This document shows, piece after piece, positions 49,457 through 61,906 of a stretch of 64,000 nt of DNA. This DNA is from Ianthella basta (taxonomy: Eukaryota; Porifera; Demospongiae; Verongiida; Ianthellidae), in the NCBI GenBank assembly GCA_964019415.1, contig OZ025870.1, positions 3,928,908 to 3,992,907 on the forward strand, read 5' to 3'. Both the position numbers and the translations under genes were made by a program. Numbering within the stretch: position 1 is the stretch's first letter; the number at the start of each line of letters is the position of its first letter. The notes beneath the pieces are model-generated. The model saw nothing but the letters and a program-made list of their open reading frames with translations, made no database searches and was not told where the DNA came from.

Positions 49457-52372
49457 AACAAGATTTGGCAAGATGTGACAAGGTAAGATTTTGGCAAGAT
49501 TAGGCAAAATATGACAAGGTAAGATTTGGCAAGATTAGGCAAGATATGACAAGGTAAGATTTGGCAAGATTTGGCAAGATATGACAAGGTAAGATTTGGC
49601 AAGATTTGGCAAGATATGACAAGGTAAGATTTGGCAAGATTTGGCAAGATATGACAAGGTAAGATTTGGCAAGATTTGGCAAGATATGACAAGGTAAGAT
49701 CTGCATGGCAAGATTAGGCAAGATATGAAAAGGTAAGATTAGGCAAGATTAGGCAACATGACAAGGTAAGATTAAGCAAGATTTGGCAAGATATGACAAG
49801 GTATGATTTGGCAAGATTAGGCAAAATATGACAAGGTAAGATTTGGCAAGATTAGACAAGATATGACAACGTAAGATTTGGCAAGATTTGGCAAGATATG
49901 ATAAGGTAAGATTAAGCAAGATTATGCAAGATATGACAAGGTAAGATTAAGCAAGATTTGGCAAGATATGACAAAGTAAGATTTTGCAAGATTACGCAAA
50001 ATATGACAAGGTAAGATTTGGCTAGAATAGGCAAGATATGACAAGGTAAGATTAGGCAAGATATGACAAGGTAAGATTAGGCAACATTAGGCAAGATAAG
50101 ACAAGATAAGATTTGGCAAGATATGGCAAGATATGGCAAGGAAAGATTTGGCAAGATTAGGCAAAGATATGACAAGGTAAGATTTGGCAAGAATTGGCAA
50201 GATATGACAAGGTAAGATTAGGCAAGATTAGACAAGATATGACAAGGTAAGATTAGGCAACATTAGGCAAGATAAGACAAGATAAGATTTGGCAAGATAT
50301 GGCAAGATAAGACAAGGAAAGATTTGGCAAGATTAGGCAAAGATATGACAAGGTAAGATTTGGCAAGATTTGGCAAGATATGACAAGGTATGATCTGCAT
50401 GGGAAGATTAGGCAAGATATGACAAGGTATGATTAGGCAAGATTAGGCAACATGACAAGGTAAGATTAAACAAGATTTTGCAAGATATCACAAGGTAGAT
50501 TTGGCAAGATTTGGCAATATATGGCAAGGTAAGATTTGGCAAGATTTGGCAACATATGACGAGGTAAGATTAGGCAAGATAAGGGAAGATATGACAAGGT
50601 AAGATTTGACAAGATTAGGCAAGACATGACAAGGTAAGGTCTGGCAAGATATGACAAGGTAAGATTTGGCAAGATTAGGCAAGATATGACAAAGTAAGAT
50701 CTGGCAAGATATGACAAGGTAAGATTCTGGCAAGAATAGGCAAGATATGACAAGGTAAGATATGGCAAGATATGACAAGGTAAGATTTGGCAAGATATGG
50801 CAAGGTAAGATTTGGCAAGATTTGGCAAGATATGGCAAGGTAAGATTAAGCAAGATTTGGCAAGATTTGACAAAGTAAGACTTAGCAAGATTAGGCAATA
50901 TATGACAAGGTAAGATATGGCAAGATTTGGCAAGATATGACAAGGTAAGATTAGGCAAGATTAGACAAGATATGACAAGGTAAGATTAGGCAACTTTAGG
51001 AAAGATATGACAAGATAAGATTTGGCAAGATATGACAAGGTAAGATTTGGCAAGATTAGGCAAGATATGGAAAGGTAAGATTTGGCAAGATTTGGCAAGA
51101 TATGACAAGGTAAGATTTGGCAAGATTTGGCAAGATATGACAATGTAAGATTAAGCAAGATTTGGCAAGATATGAGAAGGTAAGATTTGGCAAGATTAGG
51201 CAAGATATGACAAGGTAAGATTTGGCAAGATTAGGCAAGATATGACAAGGTAAGATTTGGCAAGATTTGACAAGATATGACAAGTTAAGATTAAGCAAGA
51301 TTATGCATGACATGACAAGGTAAGATTAAGCAAAATTTGGCAAGACATGACAAGGTAAGATTTGCCAAGATTAGGCAAAATACGACAAGGTAAGATTTAG
51401 CCAGATTAGGCAAGATATGACTAAGTAAGATTTGGCAAGATTTGGCAAGATATGACAAGGTAAGATTAGGCAAGATTAGACAAGATATGACAAGGTAAGA
51501 TTAGGCAACATTAGGCAAGATATGACAAGATAAGATTTGGCAAGATTTGGCAAGATATGGCAAGGTAAGATTTGGTAAGATTTGGCAAGATATGACAAGG
51601 TAAGATTTGGCAACATTAGGCAAGATATAACAAGGTAAGATTTAATAAGATTTGGCAAGATATGAGAAGGTAAGATTTGGCAAGATTAGGCAAGATATGA
51701 CGGTAAGATTTGGCAAGATTTGGCAAGATATGACAAGGTAAGATTTGGCAAGATTAGGCAAGATATGACGGTAAGATTTGGCAAGATTTGGCAAGATATG
51801 ACAAGGTAAGATTAAGCAAGATTTGGCAAGATATGACAAGGTAAGATTAAGCAAGATTTGGCAAGATATGACGAGGTAAGATTAAGCAAGATTTGGCAAG
51901 ATATGACAAGTTAAGATTAAGCAAGATTATGCAAGACATGACAAGGTAAGATTAAGCAAAATTTGGCAAGACATGACAAGGTAAGATTTGGCAAGATTAT
52001 GGCAAAATACGACAAAGTAAGATTTAGCCAGACTAGGCAAGATATGACTAAGTAAGATTTGGCAAGATTTGTCAAGATATGACAAGGTAAGATTAGGCAA
52101 CATTAGGCAAGATATGACAAGATAAGATTTGGCAAGATTTGGCAAGATATGACAAGGTAAGATTTGGTAAGATTTGGCAAGATATGACAAGGTAAGATTT
52201 GGCAACAATAGGCAAGATATAACAAGGTAAGATTTAATAAGATTTGGCAAGATATGAGAAGGTAAGATTTGGCAAGATTAGGCAAGATATGACAGGGTAA
52301 GATTTGGCAAGATTAGCCAAGATATGACAAGGTAAGATTTGGCAAGATTTGGCAAGATATGACAAGGTAAGA

Positions 52373-53382
52373 TTAAGCAAAATTTGGCAAGATATGACGA
52401 GGTAAGATTAAGCAAGATTTGGCAAGATATGACAAAGTAAGATTTGGCAAGATTTGGCAAGATATGACAAGGTAAGATTTGGCAAGATTAGGCAAGATAT
52501 AACAAGGTAAGATCTGGCAAGATATGACAAGGTAAGATTCAGGCAAGATTAGGCAAGATATGACAAGGTAAGATCTGGCAAGATACGACAAGGTAAAATT
52601 TGCAAGATTTGGCAAGATATGACAAGGTAAGATTTGGCAAGATTTGGCAAGATATGACAAGGTAAGATTAAGCAAGATTTGGCAAGATATGACAAGGTAA
52701 GATTAGGCAAGATTAGGCAAAATATGACAAGGTAAGATTTGGCAAGATTAGGCAAGATATGACAAGGTAAGATTTGGCAAGATTTGGCAAGATATGACAA
52801 GGTAAGATTAGGCAAGATTAGCCAAGATATGACAAGGTAAGATTTGGCAAGATTTGGCAAGATATGACAAGGTAAGATTAAGCAAAATTTGGCAAGATAT
52901 GACGAGGTAAGATTAAGCAAGATTTGGCAAGATATGACAAAGTAAGATTTGGCAAGATTTGGCAAGATATGACAAGGTAAGATTTGGCAAGATTAGGCAA
53001 GATATAACAAGGTAAGATCTGGCAAGATATGACAAGGTAAGATTCAGGCAAGATTAGGCAAGATATGACAAGGTAAGATCTGGCAAGATACGACAAGGTA
53101 AAATTTGCAAGATTTGGCAAGATATGACAAGGTAAGATTTGGCAAGATTTGGCAAGGTATGACAAGGTAAGATTAAGCAAGATTTGGCAAGATATGACAA
53201 GGTAAGATTAGGCAAGATTAGGCAAAATATGACAAGGTAAGATTTGGCAAGATTAGGCAAGATATGACAAGGTAAGATTTGGCAAGATTTGGCAAGATAT
53301 GACAAGGTAAGATTAGGCAAGATTAGACAAGATATGACAATGTAAGATTCTGGCAAGATTAGGCAAGATATGACAAGGTAAG
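52373..53382 (+). repeat. Tandem duplication, 505 bp x 2
   Basis: Variants at 52373 and 52549 recur at 52878 and 53054. The rare AGGTAAAATTTGCAAG monomer, which lacks GG, is present in both copies. Confidence 0.8.
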
Positions 53383-54649
53383 ATCTGGCAAGATATGACA
53401 ATTTAAGATTTGGCAAGATTTGGCAAGATTAGGCAAGATACGACAAGGTAAGGTCTGGCAAGATATGACAAGGTAAGATTTGGCAAGATTAGGCAAGATA
53501 TGACAAAGTAAGATCTGGCAAGATATGACAAGGTAAGATTCTGGCAAGAATAGGCAAGATATGACAAGGTAAGATATGGCAAAATATGACTAGGTAAGAT
53601 TTGGCAAGATATGGCAAGGTAAGATTTGGCAAGATTTGGCAAGATATGACAAGGTAAGATTAAGCAAGATTTGGCAAGATTTGACAAAGTAAGACTTGGC
53701 AAGATTAGGCAATATATGACAAGGTAAGATTTGGCAAGATTTGGCAAGATATGACAAGGTAAGATTTGGCAAGATTAGACAAGATATGACAAGGTAAGAT
53801 TAAGCAAGATTATGCAAGACATGACAAGGTAAGATTAAGAAAGATTTGGCAAGACATGACAAGGTAAGATTTGGCAAGATTAGGCAAAATACGACAAGGT
53901 AAGATTTAGCCAGATTAGGCAAGATATGACTAAGTAAGATTTGGCAAGATTTGTCAAGATATGACAAGGTAAGATTAGGCAAGATTAGACAAGATATGAC
54001 AAGGTAAGATTAGGCAACATTAGGCAAGATATGACAAGATAAGATTTGGCAAGATTTGGCAAGATATGGCAAGGTAAGATTTGGTAAGATTTGGCAAGAT
54101 ATGACAAGGTAAGATTTGGCAACATTAGGCAAGATATAACAAGGTAAGATTTAATAAGATTTGGCAAGATATGAGAAGGTAAGATTTGGCAAGATTAGGC
54201 AAGATATGACAGGGTAAGATTTGGCAAGATTTGGCAAGATATGACAAGGTAAGATTTGGCAAGATTTGGCAAGATATGACAAGGTAAGATTAAGCAAGAT
54301 TTGGCAAGATATGACGAGGTAAGATTAAGCAAGATTTGGCAAGATATGACATGTTAAGATTAAGCAAGATTATACAAGACATGACAAGGTAAGATTAAGC
54401 AAGATTTGGCAAGACATGACAAAGTAAGATTTGGCAAGATTAGGCAAAATACGACAAAGTAAGATATAGCCAGATTAGGCAAGATATGACTAAGTAAGAT
54501 TTGGCAAGATTTGTCAAGATATGACAAGGTAAGATTAGGCAAGATTAGACAAGATATGACAAGGTCAGATTAGGCAACATTAGGCAAGATATGACAAGAT
54601 AAGATTTGGCAAGATTTGGCAAGATATGAGAAGGTAAGATTTGGCAAGA

Positions 54650-55456
54650 TTAGGCAAGATATGACAAGGTAAGATTAAGCAAGATTTGGCAAGATATGAC
54701 GATGTAAGAATAAGCAAGATTTGGCAAGACATGACAAGGTAAGATTTGGCAAGATTTGGCAAGATATGACAAGGTAAGATTTGGCAAGATTAGGCAAGAT
54801 ATGACAAGATAAGATTTGGCAAGATTGGCAAAATATGACAAGGTAAGATTTGGCAACATTAGGCAAGTTATTACAAGGTAAGATTTGGCAAGATATGACA
54901 AGGTAAGATTTGGCAAGATTAGGCAAGATATGACAAGGTAAGATTAACCAAGATTTGGCAAGATATGACGATGTAAGAATAAGCAAGATTTGGCAAGACA
55001 TGACAAGGTAAGATTTGGCAAGATTTGGCAAGATATGACAAGGTAAGATTTGGCAAGATTAGGCAAGATATGACAAGATAAGATTTGGCAAGATTGGCAA
55101 AATATGACAAGGTAAGATTTGGCAACATTAGGCAAGTTATTACAAGGTAAGATTTGGCAAGATATGACAAGGTAAGATTTGGCAAGATTAGGCAAGATAT
55201 GACAAGGTAAGATTAACCAAGATTTGGCAAGATATGACGATGTAAGAATAAGCAAGATTTGGCAAGACATGACAAGGTAAGATTTGGCAAGATTTGGCAA
55301 GATATGACAAGGTAAGATTTGGCAAGATTAGGCAAGATATGACAAGATAAGATTTGGCAAGATTGGCAAAATATGACAAGGTAAGATTTGGCAACATTAG
55401 GCAAGTTATTACAAGGTAAGATTTGGCAAGATTAGGCAAGATATGACAAGGCAAGA
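54650..55456 (+). repeat. Three tandem 269-bp units
   Basis: Starts at 54650, 54919 and 55188 with identical variant order, including GATTGGCAAAATATG and GGCAAGTTATTACAAGG. 269 is not a multiple of 35 or 25, so the unit carries short monomers and small deletions copied faithfully. Confidence 0.85.
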
Positions 55457-55475
55457 TTTGGCAAGATTTGGCAAG

Positions 55476-57200
55476 ATCTGCATGGCAAGATCTGCATGGC
55501 AAGATTAGGCAAGATATGACAAGGTAAGATTAGACAAGGTTATTCAACATGACAAGGTAAGATTAAGCAAGATTTGGCAAGATATCACAAGGTAGATTTG
55601 GCAAGATTTGGCAAGATATGGCAAGGTAAGATTTGGCAAGATTTGGCAATATATGACGAGGTAAGATTAGGCAAGATAAGGCAAGATATGACAAGGTAAG
55701 ATTTGACAAGATTAGGCAAGATATGACAAGGTAAGATCTGGCAAGATATGACAAGGTAAGATTCTGGCAAGATTAGGCAAGATATGACAAGGTAAGATCT
55801 GGCAAAATATGACAAAGTAAGATTTGGCAAGATTAGGCAAGATATGACAAGGTAAGATTTGGCAAGATTTAGCAAGATATGACAAGGTAAGGTTAAGCAA
55901 GATTTCGCAAGATATGACAAGGTAAGATTTGGCAAGATTAGTCAAAACATGACAACGTAAGATTTGGCAAGATTAGGCAAGATATGACAACGTAAGATTT
56001 GGCAAGATTTGGCTAGATATGACAAGGTAAGATTAGGCAAGATTAGACAAGATATGACAAGGTAAGATTAGGCAACATTAAGCAAGATATGACAAGATAA
56101 GATTTGGCAACATTAGGCAAGTTATTACAAGGTAAGATTTGGCAATATTAGGCAAGATATGAGAAGGTAAGATTTGGCAAGATTAGGCAAGATATGACAA
56201 GGTAAGATTAAGCAAGATTTGGCAAGATATGACGATGTAAGAATAAGCAAGATTTGGCAAGACATGACAAGGTAAGATTTGGCAAGATATGACAAGGTAA
56301 GATTTGGCAAGATTAGGCAAGATATGACAAGATAAGATTTGGCAAGATTGGCAAAATATGACAAGGTAAGATTTGGCAACATTAGGCAAGTTATTACAAG
56401 GTAAGATTTGGCAAGATTAGGCAAGATATGACAAGGTAAGATTTGGCAAGATTTGGCAAGATCTGCATGGCAAGATCTGCATGGCAAGATTAGGCAAGAT
56501 ATGACAAGGTAAGATTAGACAAGGTTATTCAACATGACAAGGTAAGATTAAGCAAGATTTGGCAAGATATCACAAGGTAGATTTGGCAAGATTTGGCAAG
56601 ATATGGCAAGGTAAGATTTGGCAAGATTTGGCAATATATGACGAGGTAAGATTAGGCAAGATAAGGCAAGATATGACAAGGTAAGATTTGACAAGATTAG
56701 GCAAGATATGACAAGGTAAGATCTGGCAAGATATGACAAGGTAAGATTCTGGCAAGATTAGGCAAGATATGACAAGGTGAGATTTGGCAAGATATGACAA
56801 GGTAAGATTAAGCAATATTAGGCAAAATATGACAAGGAAAAATTTGGCAAGATTTTGCAAGATATGACAAGGTAAGGTTAAGCAAGATTTGGCAAGATAT
56901 GACAAGGTAAGATTTGGCAAGATTAGTCAAAATATGACAACATAAGATTTGGCAAGATTAGGCAAGATATGACAAGGTAAGATTTGGCAAGATTTGGCTA
57001 GATATGACAAGGTAAGATTAGGCAAGATTAGACAAGATATGACAAGGTAAGATTAGGCAACATTAAGCAAGATATGACAAGATAAGATTTGGCAAGATAT
57101 GACAAGGTAAGATTTGGCAAGATTAGGCAAGATTTAACAAGGTAAGATTTGACAAGATTTAGCAAGATATGACAAGGTAAGATTAGGCAAGATTTGGCAA
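55476..57200 (+). repeat. Tandem duplication, 985 bp x 2
   Basis: The double marker GATCTGCATGGCAA at 55475 recurs at 56460, and downstream variants at 55563 and 55585 recur at 56548 and 56570, all 985 bp apart. Differences in the interior (56780-56860) show some later change. Confidence 0.8.
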
Positions 57201-59730
57201 GATATGAGAAGGTAACATTTGGCAAGATTAGGCAAGATATGACAAGGTAAGATTTGGCAAGATTTGGCAAGATATGACAAGGAATGATTTGGCAAGATTT
57301 GGCAAGATATGATAAGGTAAGATTTGGCAAGATTTGGCAAGATATGACAAGGTAAGATTTGGCAAGATTTGGCAAGACATGACGAGGTAAGATTAAGCAA
57401 GATTTGGCAAGATATGACAAGGTAAGATTTGGCAAGATTAGGCAAGATATGACAAGGTAAGATCTGGCAAGATTAGGCAAGATATGACAAGGTAGGATTA
57501 AGTAAGATTTGGTAAGGTATTGAAGGTACGATTTGGCAAGATTTTGCAAGATATGACAAGGTATGATTTGGCAAAATTTGGCATGATATGACAAGGTAAG
57601 ATTAAGCAAGATTAGGCAAGATATGACAAGGTAAGATTCGGCAAGATTTGGCAAGATATGACAAGGTAAGATCTGGCAAGATTAGGCAAGATATGACAAG
57701 GTAAGATCTGGTAAGATATGACGAGGTATGATCTGGCAAGATATGACAAGGTAAGATCTGGCAAGATTAGGCAAGATATGACTAGGTAAGATCTTGCAAG
57801 ATTTGGCTAGATCTGACGAGGTATGATATGGCAAGATATGATGAGGTAAGATTTGGCAAGATTAGGCAAGATTAGGCAAGATATGACAAGGTAAGATTAG
57901 GCAAAATTTGGCAAGATATGACAAGGCTAGATCTGGCAAGATATGACAAAGTAAGATTAAGAAATATTTGGCAAGATATGAGAAGGTAAGATTTGGCTAG
58001 ATTTGGCAAGATATGACATGGTAAGATTAAGCAAGATTTGGCAAGATATGACGAAGTAAGATTTGGCAAGATTTGGCAAGATATGACAAGGTAAGATCTG
58101 GCAAGATTAGGCAAGATATGACAAGGTAAGATCTGGCAAGATATGACGAGGTATGATCTGGCAAGATATGACATGGTAAAATCTGGCAAGATTAGGCAAG
58201 ATATGACTAGGTAAGATCTTGCAAGATTTGGCAAGATATGATGAGGTAAGATTTGGCAAGATTAGGCAAAATATGACAAGGTAAGATTAAGTAAGATTTG
58301 GATAGATATGACAAGGTAAGATTAAGCAAGATTTGGCAAGATATGACACGGTGAGATTTGGCAAGATTTGGCAAGATATGACAAGGTAAGATGAAGCAAG
58401 ATTAGGCAAAATATGACAAGGTAAGATTTGGCAAGATTAGGCAAAATATTACAAGGTAAGATTTGGCAAGATTTGGCAAGATATGACAAGGTAAGATTAG
58501 GCAAGATCAAACAAGATATGACAAGGTAAAGATTAGGCAACATTAGGCAAGATATGACAAAATAAGATTTGGCAAGATTTGGCAAGATATGACAAGGTAA
58601 GATTTGGCAAGATTTGACAAGATATAACAAGGTAAGATTAAGTTAGATTTGGCAAGATATGACAAGGTAAGATTAAGCAAGATTTGGCAAGATATGACAA
58701 GGTAAGATTTGGCAAAATTTGACAAGATATGACAAGGTAAGATTAAGCAAGATTTGGCAGGATATGACAAGGTAAGATTAAGCAAGATTTGGCAAGATAT
58801 GACACGGTAAGATTTGGCAAGATTTGGCATGATATGACAAGGTAAGATTAAGCAAGATTAGGCAAAATATGACAAGGTAAGATTTGGCAAGATTAGGCAA
58901 GATATGACAAGGTAAGATTTGGCAAGATTTGGCAAGATATGACAAGGTAAGATTAGGCAAGATTAAACAAGACATGACAAGGTAAGATTAGGCAACATTA
59001 AGCAAGATATGACAAAATAAGATTAGGCAAGATTTGGCAAGATATAACAAGGTAAGATTAGGCAAGATTTGACAAGATATGACAAGATAAGATTTGGCAA
59101 GATTAGACAAGATATGACGAGGTAAGATTTGGCAAGATATGACAAGGTAAGTTTTGGCAAGATTTGGCAAGATATGACAAGGTAAGATTAAGCAAGATTT
59201 GGCAAGATATGACGAGGTAAGATTAAGCAAGATTTGGCAAGATATGACAAGGTAAGATTTCGCAAGATTAGGCAAAATATGACAAGGTAAGATTTGGCAA
59301 GAATAGGCAAGATATGACAAGGTAACATTTGGCATGATTTGGCAAGATATGACAAGGTAAGATTTGGCAAGATATGACAAGGTAACATTAGGCAAGATTA
59401 GACAAGATATGACAAGGTAAGATCTGGCAAGATTAGGCAAGATATGACAACGTAAGATCTGGCAAGATATGACAAGGTGAGATTTGGCAAGATTAGGCAA
59501 GATATGACAAGGTAAGATCGGGCAAGATAAGGCAAGATATGACAAGGTAGGATTAAGCAAGATTTGGCAAGGTATTGAAGGTACGATTTGGCAAGATTTT
59601 GCAAGATATGACAAGGTAAGATTTGGCAAAATTTGGCAAGATATTGCAAGGTAAGATTTGGCAAGATTTGGCAAGATATGACAAGGTAAGATTAAGCAAG
59701 ATTAGGCAAGATATGACAATGTAAGATTCG

Positions 59731-61906
59731 GTCATATCTTGCCAGATCTTACCTTGTCATATCTTGCCTAATCTTGCCAGATCTTACCTTGTCATATCTC
59801 GCCAAATCTTGCCAAATATTACCTCGTCATATCTTGCCAAATCTTGCTTAATCTTACCTTGTCATATCTTGCCAAATCTTGCCGAATCTTACCTTGTCAT
59901 ATCTTGCCTAATCTTGCTTAATCTTACCTTGTCATATCTTGCTAAATCTTGCCAAATCTTACCTTGTCATCTCTTGCCAGATCTTACCTTGTCATATCTT
60001 GCCTAATCTTGCCAGATCTTACCTTGTCATATCTTGTCTTATCTTGCCTAATGTTACCTTGTCTTATCTTGCCAAATCTTACCAAATCTTACCTTGTCAT
60101 ATCTTGCCTAATCTTACCAAATCTTACCTTGTCATATTTTGCCTAATCTTGCCAAATCTTACCTTGTCATATCTTGCAAAATCTTGCTTAATCTTACCTC
60201 ATCATATCTTGCCAAATCTTGCTTAATCTTACCTTGTCATATCTTGCCAAATCTTGCCAAATCTTACCTTGTCATATCTTGCCAAATCTTACCTCGTCAT
60301 ATCTTGCCTAATCTTGCCAAATCTTACCTTGTAATATCTTGCCAAATCTTGCTTAATCTTACCTTGTCATATCTTGCCTAATCTTGCCAAATCTTACCTT
60401 GTCATATCTTGTCAAATCTTGCCTAATCTTGCCAAATCTTACCTTGTCATATCTTGTCATATCTTGCCTAATCTTGCCAAATCTTACCTTGTCATATCTT
60501 GCCTAATCTTGCCAAATCTTACCTCATCATATCTTGCCAGATCATACCTCGTCATATCTTGCCAAATCTTGCAAGATCTTACTTAGTCATATCTTGCCTA
60601 ATCTTGCCAGATCTTACCCTGTCATATCTTGCTAGATCATACCTCGTCATATCTTGCCAGATCTTACCTTGTCATATCTTGCCTAATCTTGCCAGATCTT
60701 ACCTTGTCATATCTTGCCAAATCTTGCCAAATCTTACCTCGTCATATCTTGCCAAATCTTGCTTAATCTTACCTTGTCATATCTTGCCAAATCTAGCCAA
60801 ATCTTACCTTCTCATATCTTGCCAAATATTTCTTAATCTTACTTTGTCATATCTTGCCAGATCTAGCCTTGTCATATCTTGCCAAATCTTGCCTAATCCT
60901 ACCTTGTCATATCTTGCCTATTCTTGCCTAATCTTGCCAAATCTTACCTCATCATATCTTGCCAGATCATAGCTCTTCAGATCTAGCCAAATCTTGCAAG
61001 ATCTTACCTAGTCATATCTTGCCTAATCTTGCCAGATCTTACCTTGTCATATCTTGCCAGATCATACCTCGTCATATGTTACCAGATCTTACCTTGTCAT
61101 ATCTTGCCTAATCTTGCCAGATCTTACCTTGTCATATCTTGCCAAATCTTGCCAAATCTTACCTTGTCATATCTTGCCTAATCTTGCTTAATCTTACCTT
61201 GTTATATCTTGCCAAATCTTGCCAAATCTTACCTTGCAATATCTTGCCAAATTTTGCCATATCTTACCTTGCCATATCTTGCAAAATCTTGCCAAATCGT
61301 ACCTTCAATACCTTGCCAAATCTTGCTTAATCCTACCTTGTCATATCTTGCCTAATCTTGCCCTATCTTACCTTGTCATATCTTGCCTAATCTTGCCAAA
61401 TCTTACGTTGTCATATCTTGCCAAATCTTGCTTAATCTTACCTTGTCATATCTTGCCTAATCTTGCCAAATCTTACCTTGTCATATCTTGTCAAATCTTG
61501 CCTAATCTTGCCAAATCTTACCTTGTCATATCTTGTCATATCTTGCCAAATCTTGCCAAATCTTACCTTCTCATATCTTACCAAATATTTCTTAATCTTA
61601 CTTTGTCATATCTTGCCAGATCTTGCCTTGTCAAATCTTGTCAAATCTTGCCTAATCCTACCTTGTCATATCTTGCCTATTCTTGCCTAATCTTGCCAAA
61701 TCTTACCTCATCATATCTTGCCAGATCATACCTCTTCAGATCTAGCCAAATCTCGCAAGATCTTACCTAGTCATATCTTACCTAATCTTGCCAGATCTTA
61801 CCTAGTCATATCTTGCCAGATCATACCTCGTCATATCTTGCCAGATCTTACCTTGTCATATCTTGCCTAATCTTGCCAGATATTACCATGTCATATCTTG
61901 CCAAAT
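59731..61906 (-). repeat. Inverted satellite block (2.18 kb)
   Basis: At 59730/59731 the plus strand switches abruptly from GTAAGATTCG to GTCATATCTTGCC, the reverse complement of the monomer. It switches back at about 61906 (CCAAAT, then ACAGGGTAAGATC). Variant order inside, read on the minus strand, matches forward units: 61139-61330 corresponds to 59553-59735, and 60499-60900 to 57872-58234. This makes partial inverted-repeat arms about 1.4 kb apart. Confidence 0.93.

Larger units (their letters stand above)
49457..59730 (+). repeat. Satellite block 3 (forward orientation)
   Basis: About 10.3 kb of the same satellite, no gene. It belongs to a sub-family marked by GATCTGCATGGCAAG and GGCAACATGACAAGG (49700, 50396, 55476, 56461), shared with 14043-14110 and 63487 but not with block 1. 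It has several local tandem duplications. Confidence 0.97.
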
